NCBI RefSeq assembly: GCF_020618415.1
Contig: NZ_CP085345.1
Location: forward strand, 1,364,001 to 1,428,000
Length of the DNA stretch: 64,000 bases
Direction of reading: 5' to 3'
Origin: Cupriavidus sp. MP-37
GTDB taxonomy: Bacteria > Pseudomonadota > Gammaproteobacteria > Burkholderiales > Burkholderiaceae
Below, in pieces: positions 55,127 to 63,665 of this stretch. The position numbers and the translations under genes were made by a program. The notes beneath the pieces were generated by a model that was given only the letters and a program-made list of their open reading frames with translations, ran no database searches and was not told the DNA's origin. Position 1 is the first letter of the stretch; the number at the start of each line of letters is the position of its first letter.

Positions 55127-55435
55127 ATGGCGACGTATCAGGAAATCGTTCAGAAAATCAGCGAACTGCAGAAGCAAGCCGAGGAAATCAAGGCGCGCGA
55201 ACAATCCGCGGTGATCGCGGATATTCGCGAGAAAATCGAGCAATATGGCCTGACCGCGGAAGACCTCGGTTTTGGCGCGAAGGCCCCGGCCGGCAAGAAG
55301 GCGGCCAACCGCAAGGTGCCGGTGCGTTATCGCGACAGCGCCGGCAATACCTGGACCGGCCGCGGCAAGCGTCCGGGCTGGCTGACCCAGGCCCTGGCCC
55401 AGGGCAAATCGGTCGAGGACTTCCTGATCCGCTGA
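55127..55435 (+). CDS. hns: H-NS family nucleoid-associated protein
   Basis: H-NS-type proteins silence AT-rich, often horizontally acquired DNA. The 102-residue protein has an N-terminal coiled coil (ATYQEIVQKISELQKQAEEI) and the DNA-binding loop TWTGRGKRPGWLTQAL close to the H-NS consensus. The ATG is chosen because the family begins here; 23 codons upstream are open but precede the -10-proximal leader. It may act on the low-GC island in this window. A terminator follows. Confidence 0.93.
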   Translation: MATYQEIVQKISELQKQAEEIKAREQSAVIADIREKIEQYGLTAEDLGFGAKAPAGKKAANRKVPVRYRDSAGNTWTGRGKRPGWLTQALAQGKSVEDFLIR

Positions 55436-55459
55436 AACGCGCGGTCCGGCAGACGGCAA

Positions 55460-55488
55460 AACGCCACGGAGACATCCGTGGCGTTTTT
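55460..55488 (+). terminator. Rho-independent terminator of hns
   Basis: AACGCCACGGA and TCCGTGGCGTT form a perfect 11-base stem around GACA, followed by TTT. It lies 25 bases after the hns stop and before the convergent galE. Confidence 0.9.
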
Positions 55489-55516
55489 GTTTGGGGTGGC
55501 GGAAACCCGGCCGGGG

Positions 55517-56536
55517 TCAGGCGTCGAAGCCGTGCGGGTTCATCGACTGCCAGCGCCATGAGTCCTGGCACATGCGGTCGAGGTCATGCTGCGCGCGCCA
55601 GCCAAGCAGTTCGTTGGCCAGCGCCGGGTCGGCATAGCAGGCGGCGATATCGCCGGGGCGTCGCTCCACGATCTGGTACGGCACCGGCCTGCCGCTGGCG
55701 CGCTGGTAGGCCTGCACCACCTCCAGCACGCTGTAGCCGCGCCCGGTGCCCAGGTTCACGGTCATGCCGCGGCCCTGCCGGCTTAGATAATTGAGCGCCG
55801 CCAGGTGGCCGTCGGCCAGGTCGCAGACGTGGATATAGTCGCGCACGCCGGTGCCGTCCACGGTGGGGTAATCACCGCCGAATACCATCAGTTGCTCGCG
55901 GCGGCCGCCCGCCACCTGCGCCACATAAGGCATCAGGTTGTTGGGAATGCCGCGCGGATCTTCGCCGATCAGGCCGCTTTCATGCGCGCCGACCGGATTG
56001 AAATAACGCAGGTAGGCAATGCGCCATGCCGGATCCGATTTTTCCAGGTCGCGCAGGATTTGCTCGCCCATCAGCTTGGTCTGGCCATAGGGGTTGGTCG
56101 CCGACAGCGGGAAATCCTCCAGGATCGGCACGGTGTGCGGATTGCCATAAACCGTGGCCGAGGAACTGAACACCAGTTGTTTCACCCCGGCCGCGCCCAT
56201 GGCGGCACAGACCGTCAGCAAGCCATCGAGGTTGTTGCTGTAATAGGCCAGCGGCTGGCTGACCGATTCGCCCACCGCCTTGAGCGCGGCAAAATGGATC
56301 ACCGCGCTGATGCGGTGTTCGGCAAAGAGCCGGTCCAGCAGCGCGCGGTCGCGCACGTCGCCCTGCACAAAATGCGGGGCCTGGCCGGTAATGGTGGCAA
56401 GCCTGTCGATCACGGCCGGGCTGCTGTTGCACAGATTATCCAGGCCGATCACGTGGTAGCCGGCATTGAGCAGCGCGACCCAGGTATGCGAGGCGATATA
56501 GCCGGTGGCACCGGTCAGCAGCAGGGTTTCAGGCAT
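55517..56536 (-). CDS. galE: UDP-glucose 4-epimerase
   Basis: GalE interconverts UDP-glucose and UDP-galactose for sugar use and envelope polysaccharide. The 339-residue SDR enzyme has the NAD-binding motif LLTGATGYIASHTW, the Ser/Tyr/Lys active site (VFSSSATVYGN and NPYGQTKLMGE) and RYFNPVGAHESGLIGEDP, all diagnostic of GalE. It is convergent with hns. Confidence 0.95.
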   Translation of the reverse strand: MPETLLLTGATGYIASHTWVALLNAGYHVIGLDNLCNSSPAVIDRLATITGQAPHFVQGDVRDRALLDRLFAEHRISAVIHFAALKAVGESVSQPLAYYSNNLDGLLTVCAAMGAAGVKQLVFSSSATVYGNPHTVPILEDFPLSATNPYGQTKLMGEQILRDLEKSDPAWRIAYLRYFNPVGAHESGLIGEDPRGIPNNLMPYVAQVAGGRREQLMVFGGDYPTVDGTGVRDYIHVCDLADGHLAALNYLSRQGRGMTVNLGTGRGYSVLEVVQAYQRASGRPVPYQIVERRPGDIAACYADPALANELLGWRAQHDLDRMCQDSWRWQSMNPHGFDA

Positions 56537-56690
56537 GGGTATTGGCGTCGACGATTCGGTTCAGCGATATTGCGGATGGCAGCCGGTTCGTTGTGTGCGC
56601 GATAAATAACTTGGCTGCCGCGACCGGCTTGGGAAGGTACCTATTATCCACGATGCGCCATGGCGCCCTGCCAGCCGCCCGGTCACGGCT

Positions 56691-57713
56691 TCAGCCAGAG
56701 GCCGCCGATGCTGGCGCCGCCAGCCCGGCCCGCGCCTGCCAGGCCTCGTACGCCGCGCGCAGCCGCCAGCCCGATTCCAGGTCGCGCATGCCCAGGCACT
56801 GTGCCACCTCGGCCGGCGCCGTGCCAGCCTCGAAATGCATGGCCGCGCAGGTATTGCGCAGGGTCTGCGGCGATGCGCGTTCGCTGCGCCCGGCGAGCAC
56901 GCCGGCTTCATCGAGCAGGATTTCCACGCGCCGGTAGATGGATGCCGCATGCATCGGCCGCCCCGTCGGCATGGCCGGGAACACCAGGCTGCCGAGCGTG
57001 CCGGAGGCCTCGCGCAGTGCCAGCCAGGCACGCAGCGGCGCATGCGCCAACGGGAACAGGGGCACCGTATAGGCCCGGCCGTTGTCGGCGCGCACCATGC
57101 GCAGCGCCATCCGCCCGGCGGCGCCGTCGGCGATCACGTCGGTGCGCAGCGCGCGCGCCTCGGCCACCTTCAGGCCGCCGCCGAGGAGCGCCGCCAGCAG
57201 CGCCGCGTCGCGGGCGCGCTTCCATTGCGTCGGCGACGCCTCGGCGCCGGAATCGCCGGCCGGCACGCCGGCCGGGCCAAGGATGCGCGCCACCAGCAAG
57301 TCGCGCTCGCCGGGCAGCAGGAAGGCCGTGGGGTCGTTTTCGCCCTCGGCCAGGTGCGCGCGCACCGCCTGGCTGCCCGGATTGTGCAGGCCCTCGCGCA
57401 AGCGGGACAGGTGGTGGAACACCCGTTCGATCAGCCGCGCATAGCGGTAGCGGTGTGATTTGTGCAGCTGCTGGGCGTCCAGGAATTCGCCGATCTGCTC
57501 GGCGGACCAGCTCAGCGGCGGCAGGCCGCGTTCGGCCGACCAGCGCAGCAGCTTGCCCCACATCGCGCGGTACACCACGCTGGTGCCATGGCGAAAACCG
57601 TGCTGCGCCAGCCAGCCGTCGAACGCGCGCTCGGGATGGTCGCGCCAGGCGGCCAGGTCGGCATCGAACAAGGCCGCCTGCTCGAGTTGGGTGGCGCTGG
57701 GCTTGGTGGTCAC
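56691..57713 (-). CDS. Degenerate tyrosine recombinase (phage integrase family)
   Basis: The 340-residue protein has an N-terminal SAM-like domain (LYRAMWGKLLRWSAERGLPP-like region with VYRAMWGKLLRW) and a C-terminal integrase fold (RDAALLAALLGGGLKVAEAR, then SPQTLRNTCAAMHFEAGTAP and EVAQCLGMRDLESGW). Expected catalytic residues are replaced: the first Arg lies as Lys in GGGLKVAEA, the HxLR His is Gln (QTLR), and the second His is absent (GMRD for GH). It is alone, with no integron or phage genes nearby. It may be inactive or work in another way. Confidence 0.8.
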   Translation of the reverse strand: MTTKPSATQLEQAALFDADLAAWRDHPERAFDGWLAQHGFRHGTSVVYRAMWGKLLRWSAERGLPPLSWSAEQIGEFLDAQQLHKSHRYRYARLIERVFHHLSRLREGLHNPGSQAVRAHLAEGENDPTAFLLPGERDLLVARILGPAGVPAGDSGAEASPTQWKRARDAALLAALLGGGLKVAEARALRTDVIADGAAGRMALRMVRADNGRAYTVPLFPLAHAPLRAWLALREASGTLGSLVFPAMPTGRPMHAASIYRRVEILLDEAGVLAGRSERASPQTLRNTCAAMHFEAGTAPAEVAQCLGMRDLESGWRLRAAYEAWQARAGLAAPASAASG

Positions 57714-57917
57714 GGACTCTCCTGCTCTCCCGCATCAGGCCGGCGGCCGGCGGACGATCCCGACTATTGTAGACAACGCGTCACTGCGCGCCGCCAGACG
57801 GCGTGCCGAACTTGCAGCGGACCACGCCGCGTGCTACCTTTCGATCCACTATGCAACTGGTTGCATAGAACCAGGACGAGATCGCAGCAACGTACCGTGC
57901 CCCGCCAGGAGACCCCC

Positions 57918-58349
57918 TTGACCACTGCCCTGCTCCCCGCCGCCCAGGCCTCGCTCGACGCCTGGCACCAGATGATCGCCACCCAGTCCATGGCCGGGCT
58001 CGATGCCATCGTTGCCGATGACGTGGTGTTCCGCTCCCCCGTCGCGCACACGCCGTATCCCGGCCGCGCCGCCATCGCGCTGGTGCTGACCACGGTCAAC
58101 CAGGTGTTCCAGGACTTCCGCTATCACCGCAGCTTTGTCAGCGACGACGGCCACAGTGTCGTGCTGGAGTTCAGCGCCGCCGTGGACGGCAAGGCGCTCA
58201 AGGGCATCGACATGATCCGTTTCGACGACGCCGGCCGCATTGCCGAGTTCGAGGTCATGGTGCGCCCGCGCTCCGGCCTGGAGGCGCTGGCCGCCGCCAT
58301 GGCCGCGCGCCTGGCCAGCCAGAAGCACGTGCTGACCAGCGCCGCCTGA
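57918..58349 (+). CDS. NTF2-like (SnoaL-type) protein
   Basis: A 143-residue protein with the NTF2 cone fold pattern: long N-terminal helix (ASLDAWHQMIATQSMAGLDA), IVADDVVFRSPVAHTPYPGR, and beta strands (VVLEFSAAVDGKALKGIDMI, GRIAEFEVMVRPRSG). Such proteins include isomerases, hydrolases and ligand-binding subunits, so no reaction can be given. The start is a TTG after AGGAGA; no ATG fits. It is followed 78 bases later by the nitronate monooxygenase gene and probably shares its transcript. Confidence 0.78.
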   Translation: MTTALLPAAQASLDAWHQMIATQSMAGLDAIVADDVVFRSPVAHTPYPGRAAIALVLTTVNQVFQDFRYHRSFVSDDGHSVVLEFSAAVDGKALKGIDMIRFDDAGRIAEFEVMVRPRSGLEALAAAMAARLASQKHVLTSAA

Positions 58350-58427
58350 CGCGCGCCCGCCGGCAGCGCTTCGCCCTTTACCGTTTCGCTTCCCCGAATT
58401 ATCCGGAATTACCCAGGAGACTTCCCC

Positions 58428-59423
58428 ATGGCCCTTCCCGTCCAGCTCCAGAACCGGCTTTCGCTGCCGGTGGTGTGCTCGCCGCTGTTCATCATTTCCA
58501 ACCCCGACCTGGTCATCGCCCAGTGCAAGGCCGGCGTGGTCGGCTCGTTCCCCGCGCTGAACGCGCGCCCCGCGCCCAAGCTGGAAGAATGGCTCGACCG
58601 CATCACCACCGAGCTGGCGGAACACGACGCGAAGCATCCGGAGCGCCCGTCGGCGCCGTTCGCGGTCAACCAGATCGTGCACAAGTCCAACGACCGGCTC
58701 GAGCATGACCTGGAACTGTGCGTGCGCTACAAGGTGCCGATCGTGATCACGTCGCTGGGCGCGCGCAAGGAAGTCAACGACGCGGTCCACTCGTACGGCG
58801 GCATCGTGCTGCATGACGTCATCAACAATACCTTCGCGCGCAAGGCCATCGAAAAAGGCGCGGACGGCCTGGTGGCGGTGGCCGCCGGCGCGGGCGGCCA
58901 TGCCGGCACGCTGTCGCCGTTCGCGCTGCTGCACGAGATTCGCGAATGGTTCGATGGCCCGCTGCTGCTGTCGGGCGCGATCTCCAGCGGCGACGCCATC
59001 CTGGCCGCGCAGGCTGCCGGCGCCGACCTGGCCTATATCGGCTCGGCCTTCATCGCCACGCAGGAAGCCAACGCGCAGGACGGCTACAAGCAGATGATCG
59101 TCGACAGCAACGCCAACGACATCGTGTATTCCAACCTGTTCACCGGCGTGCACGGCAACTACCTGCGCGGCAGCATCGAGCGCGCCGGCCTGGACCCGAA
59201 CGCGCTGCCGGAATCGGACCCGTCGAAGATGAATTTCGGCTCGACCAGCGTGAAGGCGTGGAAGGATATCTGGGGCGCCGGCCAGGGCGTCGGCGCGATC
59301 AAGCGCGTGGTGCCGGCCGCCGAACTGGTGCGCCGTTTTGCCGAAGAGTATGCGCTGGCGCGCCGCCGCCTGGGACTGGGCGAAGCCAGCCCGGCCGCCA
59401 CGCGGGCCGTCGACCTGGCCTGA
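58428..59423 (+). CDS. Nitronate monooxygenase (2-nitropropane dioxygenase family)
   Basis: An FMN enzyme that oxidises alkyl nitronates such as propionate 3-nitronate. The 331-residue TIM-barrel protein has LPVVCSPLFIISNPDLVIAQ, the His-containing loop VAAGAGGHAGTLSPFALL, the FMN phosphate site GAISSGDAILAAQAAGADLA and YIGSAFIATQEANAQ. The ATG follows AGGAGA. Together with the adjacent NTF2-like gene and the PadR regulator on the other strand it may form a small detoxification unit. Confidence 0.9.
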   Translation: MALPVQLQNRLSLPVVCSPLFIISNPDLVIAQCKAGVVGSFPALNARPAPKLEEWLDRITTELAEHDAKHPERPSAPFAVNQIVHKSNDRLEHDLELCVRYKVPIVITSLGARKEVNDAVHSYGGIVLHDVINNTFARKAIEKGADGLVAVAAGAGGHAGTLSPFALLHEIREWFDGPLLLSGAISSGDAILAAQAAGADLAYIGSAFIATQEANAQDGYKQMIVDSNANDIVYSNLFTGVHGNYLRGSIERAGLDPNALPESDPSKMNFGSTSVKAWKDIWGAGQGVGAIKRVVPAAELVRRFAEEYALARRRLGLGEASPAATRAVDLA

Positions 59424-59441
59424 CCGCGAAGCCTGCTGCCG

Positions 59442-59987
59442 CTACAGCAGCGGCAGCAGGGCTTCGCCCCAGGCGACCCAGTCGTTTTCGAAGCGGATGC
59501 CGCGCTGCAGCAGCGCATAGCGCAACCGCTGCGCGCGGTCCATGTCCGGCGCCGAGAAATCGCGCCGCTCGATGGCCAGGTAGGTCTCGAGGCGGGCGCG
59601 GTGCAGCGCGATCAGCCGCCGCATCTCGTCGCCCAGGCCGAGCGGGCCGATCACCGCATCGGCGCGCAGCTTGACCAGGATCTCCTCGCGCTGGTCCAGG
59701 CCCGCGCCCGGCGCCAGCACCCAGCGCGCCAGTTCGTCACGGCCGGCCGGCAGCACCCGATAGACCTTCTTGCGGTTGCGCCGGTCGGCGCCGCCCTCGC
59801 CTTCGGCCGCGTCGCTTTCGTCGGCGGCAATCCAGCCGTTGTCCGCCATGCGGCCCAGTTCGCGGTAGATCTGCTGGTGCGTGGCATGCCAGAAATAACC
59901 GATGGAGCGGTCAAAGCGCCGCGCCAGGTCGTAGCCGGACGAGGGCTTTTCGATCAGGGAGATCAACAAGGCGTGCTGGGTCGACAT
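59442..59987 (-). CDS. PadR-family transcriptional regulator
   Basis: A winged-helix repressor of 181 residues from the ATG chosen (MSTQHALLISLIEKPSSGYD); the upstream 50 open codons have no family match. It has the PadR recognition region FWHATHQQIYRELGRMADNG, the wing (KKVYRVLPAGRDELARWV), and a C-terminal dimerisation domain of the VirR-like type (LVKLRADAVIGPLGLGDEMR). It is convergent with the nitronate monooxygenase gene; its ligand and targets are unknown. Confidence 0.9.
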   Translation of the reverse strand: MSTQHALLISLIEKPSSGYDLARRFDRSIGYFWHATHQQIYRELGRMADNGWIAADESDAAEGEGGADRRNRKKVYRVLPAGRDELARWVLAPGAGLDQREEILVKLRADAVIGPLGLGDEMRRLIALHRARLETYLAIERRDFSAPDMDRAQRLRYALLQRGIRFENDWVAWGEALLPLL

Positions 59988-60302
59988 GCGTCTGCTGGGC
60001 GCGGGCGTTATGGGAAGTGGATTCAGACAGCACAGCGTGCCGGCAGGCGCGCCGGTCACCGCACTTTCAAAAACTGGCGCTATGGTAGCGCAATGCCGGA
60101 TCAGTCCCCGAAAGGCGCCGCGCGATATGACGGGCAACGATATATTCGTCGATTTTGTCAGTTAGGAAATTTCTCGCCAGACAGAATTAAAAAAAGCTGA
60201 ATGGCATTTCCGGCCTGCATGCCATACATTCCATACATTGAAACTGTGCGAGCAAAAACGATCCGCCCCCGGCCGCACCATGCAGAACTTTGGAGTGTGT
60301 CC

Positions 60303-60524
60303 ATGACCGGAAGAATACTGCTAGCCGAAGACCGCGACGTGGCCTGGGAAGCCGACGCGCGTCCGCTCGGCCTGCTGGCGCCAGTGCACGACAAGGCCCC
60401 AGTTTATTACCGGCTGCCCGATACGCCTGACGGGCACCATATCAAGGAATATCCCAGCGGCCTGCGCCAGCTGGTACGTTTTGTCGGCGTCGAAGAACAG
60501 GTGGTCAAATACAACCTGCGCTGA
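60303..60524 (+). CDS. Small conserved-type hypothetical protein
   Basis: A 73-residue soluble protein (MTGRILLAEDRDVAWEADAR onward) with no membrane segment and no motif I recognise. The ATG is chosen after GGAG; an open extension of 34 codons upstream has no ribosome-binding site. It is followed by a strong terminator, so it is likely a real monocistronic gene. Confidence 0.65.
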   Translation: MTGRILLAEDRDVAWEADARPLGLLAPVHDKAPVYYRLPDTPDGHHIKEYPSGLRQLVRFVGVEEQVVKYNLR

Positions 60525-60589
60525 TTGCGCAACGCCACTGTTTTCCTGTGGTTGTCTCCTCCGAGCCCGATCCTGCGGGCAGGGACTTG

Positions 60590-60615
60590 AACCCGCGAGC
60601 TTCGCGGGTTTTTTT
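60590..60615 (+). terminator. Rho-independent terminator after the 73-residue gene
   Basis: AACCCGCGA and TCGCGGGTT pair perfectly around GCT, followed by a T-run. It lies about 65 bases after the stop and before the convergent hydrolase gene. Confidence 0.85.
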
Positions 60616-60645
60616 CTTTGGCCTTCCGGCTGGGTCGCGCCCGCG

Positions 60646-61773
60646 TCAAAGCTGCGGCGCACGGCAGGCCGCACCGCCGCCATTAGCCGCCGCAGGCGTG
60701 CCGAACACGGCCAGCGCCCCGCACTGCGAACCAAACATGCGCGCCTGGTCGTGCCCGACGCCCACGACTTCATACGCCTGGTGGCGGATCACCAGGCCCG
60801 GGCTGGCGAGGTAGCGCTCGTAGCGCAGATAGCCACGCGCACGCTGCAGCCGCGTCGGGCCCTCGGCCTCGGCGCCGCAGGATTTGTCTAGCACGCGGTG
60901 GTTGGGATCGTTGTCTTCGGTGCCGGCCAGATAGGTCACCTCGCGCCCGGCATAGCGCCGGTACAGCGCCATGCCGTCGGCGCCTTTGGCATACGGCACC
61001 ATGTCCTGCATGCCGTAGCGGTATTTGTCGTAGTCCGGGCAGCGGGCCTGGTCATACGGCGCGAACGACTTGCCGTCGGCGCCAGCCGGCCGCACCGGCG
61101 TGAAATACAGATACGACGACGGATTGGCCACGACATAGCGCAGGTCGATGCCGCCGGCGCGGATGCGCTCGTCGACATTGTTGAGCACCGCATAGCGGTG
61201 CACGATCTGCGCGCCGCCGGAGTGGCCGGCCACCGTCACCTTGCGCAACTGGGGCAGCCGCGCCTTGTCGGTGAAGACCGCGAGCAGGTCGTCCAGCACC
61301 TGCAATGAGCTGACGCGAGCCGGACCCTCAACCGCGTCCTCGCCGCTGAGCCAGCCCTGCACCGACCAGTGCGGCATGCCGGCAAAGCCCTTGTTCCGGT
61401 CCGGCGTGCCGGGAAAATTCGGCGCAACCAGCAGCACCTCGTCCGGGTTGCGGCCGCTGGCCTTCAGCAGTGCCGCGCCGGCGGCATAGTAATCATCGCC
61501 GTTGCGCTGCAAGCCATGCTGGACCAGCACGACTTCGCGGATGCTTGACAGGTCGCCGTCGAGCCGGTGGTTGGCATAGACGGGGAAGTCATAGCCGGCG
61601 CCAAGATGCACGCGCTGCCACTGCGGCGTGGCCGCCGAGGGCGCGGCGGGCTTGCCCGCGACGGGCGGCGCTGCCGGCGTACCGGCGCAGCCGCCCAGCA
61701 CCGCGAGGGCGGCGGCCAGGGCGCGCGCCAGATGCGGACGGATGGGCTGCGGGCGGGCGATCGATGGCGTCAT
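60646..61773 (-). CDS. Lipoprotein with alpha/beta-hydrolase fold
   Basis: The 375-residue protein starts at an ATG after GGAGAA. It has a lipoprotein signal (LAAALAVLGGCAGTP, Cys as lipid site) and an alpha/beta-hydrolase domain with the nucleophile elbow VAGHSGGAQIVH and an oxyanion-region motif VVLVQHGLQRNGDDYYAAGA. The substrate is unknown; esterase or polyester-type activities are possible. Longer upstream in-frame sequence is intergenic in character. Confidence 0.82.
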   Translation of the reverse strand: MTPSIARPQPIRPHLARALAAALAVLGGCAGTPAAPPVAGKPAAPSAATPQWQRVHLGAGYDFPVYANHRLDGDLSSIREVVLVQHGLQRNGDDYYAAGAALLKASGRNPDEVLLVAPNFPGTPDRNKGFAGMPHWSVQGWLSGEDAVEGPARVSSLQVLDDLLAVFTDKARLPQLRKVTVAGHSGGAQIVHRYAVLNNVDERIRAGGIDLRYVVANPSSYLYFTPVRPAGADGKSFAPYDQARCPDYDKYRYGMQDMVPYAKGADGMALYRRYAGREVTYLAGTEDNDPNHRVLDKSCGAEAEGPTRLQRARGYLRYERYLASPGLVIRHQAYEVVGVGHDQARMFGSQCGALAVFGTPAAANGGGAACRAPQL

Positions 61774-61989
61774 GGCGGGTGTTCTCCGGTTGGCATGCCG
61801 GCAATGGTAGGCCAGTGGCGCGCGGCAAGCGCCCATTGTGCCCGCGACATGCCAAAGCTTGCAAAAGGCGCAGGAAGGGTTTGCAATCGGGGGCCCCGGC
61901 ACACCCGGCATTCCCTTGCGCACAGCCGCGGCAGCGGGAACGAAGGTTGCAGCAACCCGGACACTCCCGCGCAAGCAAAAGGAAGCCTT

Positions 61990-62226
61990 ATGTACATGGT
62001 CTACTGGTCCGAAGCACACGGCACCGGACTGACGCCGCATGCGCAATCTTTCCCCAGCGAAGCGATGCGCGAGGCGCTGCGTTTCACCGAAGCGCTGCGC
62101 CAGCGCCAGCATGCGGGCGAGCCGGTCAGCTTTGTCACGCTGTGCTCGGAGAATCCCGACTCGGTCGGCCGCGCCGGCGCGGCCGATCCGCCGCCCGACT
62201 ACGAGTGGAAGAAGCGGCGGCCCTGA
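61990..62226 (+). CDS. Small hypothetical protein, MYMVYWS type
   Basis: A 78-residue soluble protein (MYMVYWSEAHGTGLTPHAQS onward) rich in Glu, Arg and Ala, with a short Pro-rich basic end (ADPPPDYEWKKRRP). The ATG follows AAAAGGAA. It lies between the divergent lipoprotein gene and the convergent transporter gene. Function unknown. Confidence 0.7.
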   Translation: MYMVYWSEAHGTGLTPHAQSFPSEAMREALRFTEALRQRQHAGEPVSFVTLCSENPDSVGRAGAADPPPDYEWKKRRP

Positions 62227-62245
62227 TCCGTTTGTTGCGGCGCGC

Positions 62246-63589
62246 TCAGGCGCGCGCTGCTGCGGGCCGCAGCGCCGCGCGCACGACGAAGGCCATCAGC
62301 ACCGCAAACAGCAGCATCGCCGCCAGGAAATACAGCCCGGCCGCCAGGCTGCCGGTGGCGTCCTTGATCACGCCGATGCCATACGGCCCGAAGTAGCCGC
62401 CCAGATTGGCCAGCGAATTGATGGTGGCAATGCCCACCGCGGCGCTGGCGCCGGTCAGGAACTCGCCGGGCAGCGCCCACACCACCGCCTGGATCGAATA
62501 GATCGAGAACGCGGTCAGGCAGATCAGCAGGAACTGCAGCACCGGCGACTGCACCCATGCGCTCAGCGCCATGGTGATCGCTGCCATGCCTGACACCACC
62601 ACGATATGGCCGTAACGCTCGCGCTTGCGGTCCGAATGGCGCGGCACCACGCAGAGCCCGACCACGGCAAACAGGTAGGGCACCGCCGACAGCACGCCGG
62701 TCATGGCATCGGTGACGCCGAACTGCTTGATGATGGTCGGCAGCCACAGCGACAGCCCGTAGATGCTCAGCGGGAACGGCAGGAACAGCAGCGACAGCAG
62801 CAGCACGCGCTTGTCCTTGAGGGCGCGCAGCGGATTGCCATGCGCTTTCAGCGCATAGGCAGCCTGGTCGGCGGCGAGTTCGCGCTCGATCCAGGCGCGG
62901 TCCGCCGGCGCCAGCCACGCGGCGCTAGCCGGCGACTCGGGCAGCAGCTTCAGCGTCGGCAGGCACAGCAGCACCGCGGGCAGGCCGCTGAGCACGAACA
63001 GCGTCTGCCAGTTGCTCATGCCGAACAGGCCGTGGGTCGACAGCACCAGCCCGGCGATCGGTCCGGTGATGATCAGCGCGATCGGCTGGGCCAGCACCAG
63101 CAGGCCGATGATGCGCGCGCGGTGCCGCATCGGGAACCACTTGGTCAGGAAGTAGAGGATGCCCGGATACAGGCCGGCCTCGGCCGCGCCCAGCAGGAAG
63201 CGCAGCACGTAGAAGCTGTGCGCGCCCTGCGTGAAGGCCATCGCCATGGTGATCACGCCCCAGGTGAACAGGATGCGCGCAAACCAGCGGCGTGCGCCGA
63301 AGCGTTCCAGCGCCAGGTTGCTCGGCACTTCGCACAGGAAATAGCCGACGAAGAACAGGCCCGCGCCCAGGCCGTACGCCGCATCGCTGATGCCGATCGC
63401 CGCGTTCATGTGCAGCTTGGCGAAGCCGACCACCGAGCGGTCGATATACGCCACCACGTAGATCAGCGCCAGGAACGGGATCAGCCGGCGCACCAGCATG
63501 CCGATGATGCGGGTCTCTTCCTGCGCCTGCGCGCCGGTTTCCTGTCCTGGGACGGCGCGCGCCAGCGGCGCGGTCTGTGTGCCTTGCAT
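62246..63589 (-). CDS. MFS transporter, anion:cation symporter type
   Basis: A 12-helix permease of 447 residues from the ATG after GGAGAC. The start (RRLIPFLALIYVVAYIDRSV followed by VGFAKLHMNAAIGIS) and the A-like motif region (GFAKL, FGARRWFARILFTWGVITMA, RFLLGAAEAGLYPGILYFLT) are typical of ACS-family importers of organic acids such as glucarate, tartrate or phthalate. It follows the IlvD/Edd-type dehydratase gene by 76 bases on the same strand, so the two probably form a sugar-acid use operon. Confidence 0.92.
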   Translation of the reverse strand: MQGTQTAPLARAVPGQETGAQAQEETRIIGMLVRRLIPFLALIYVVAYIDRSVVGFAKLHMNAAIGISDAAYGLGAGLFFVGYFLCEVPSNLALERFGARRWFARILFTWGVITMAMAFTQGAHSFYVLRFLLGAAEAGLYPGILYFLTKWFPMRHRARIIGLLVLAQPIALIITGPIAGLVLSTHGLFGMSNWQTLFVLSGLPAVLLCLPTLKLLPESPASAAWLAPADRAWIERELAADQAAYALKAHGNPLRALKDKRVLLLSLLFLPFPLSIYGLSLWLPTIIKQFGVTDAMTGVLSAVPYLFAVVGLCVVPRHSDRKRERYGHIVVVSGMAAITMALSAWVQSPVLQFLLICLTAFSIYSIQAVVWALPGEFLTGASAAVGIATINSLANLGGYFGPYGIGVIKDATGSLAAGLYFLAAMLLFAVLMAFVVRAALRPAAARA

Positions 63590-63665
63590 GGCAAGTCTCC
63601 TCTGTTCTTGTAAGGGTTCGCGCGCGCGCCGAGGGGGCCGCGCGGGTTCAATGCAGCCGGGTGGA

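Noticed and set aside
60575..60600. tRNA-like T-arm (GGGACTTGAACCCGC on the plus strand)
   Set aside because: The reverse complement GGGTTCAAGTCCC resembles a T-loop, but no acceptor, D or anticodon arm could be built and most of the match is part of a strong terminator stem.
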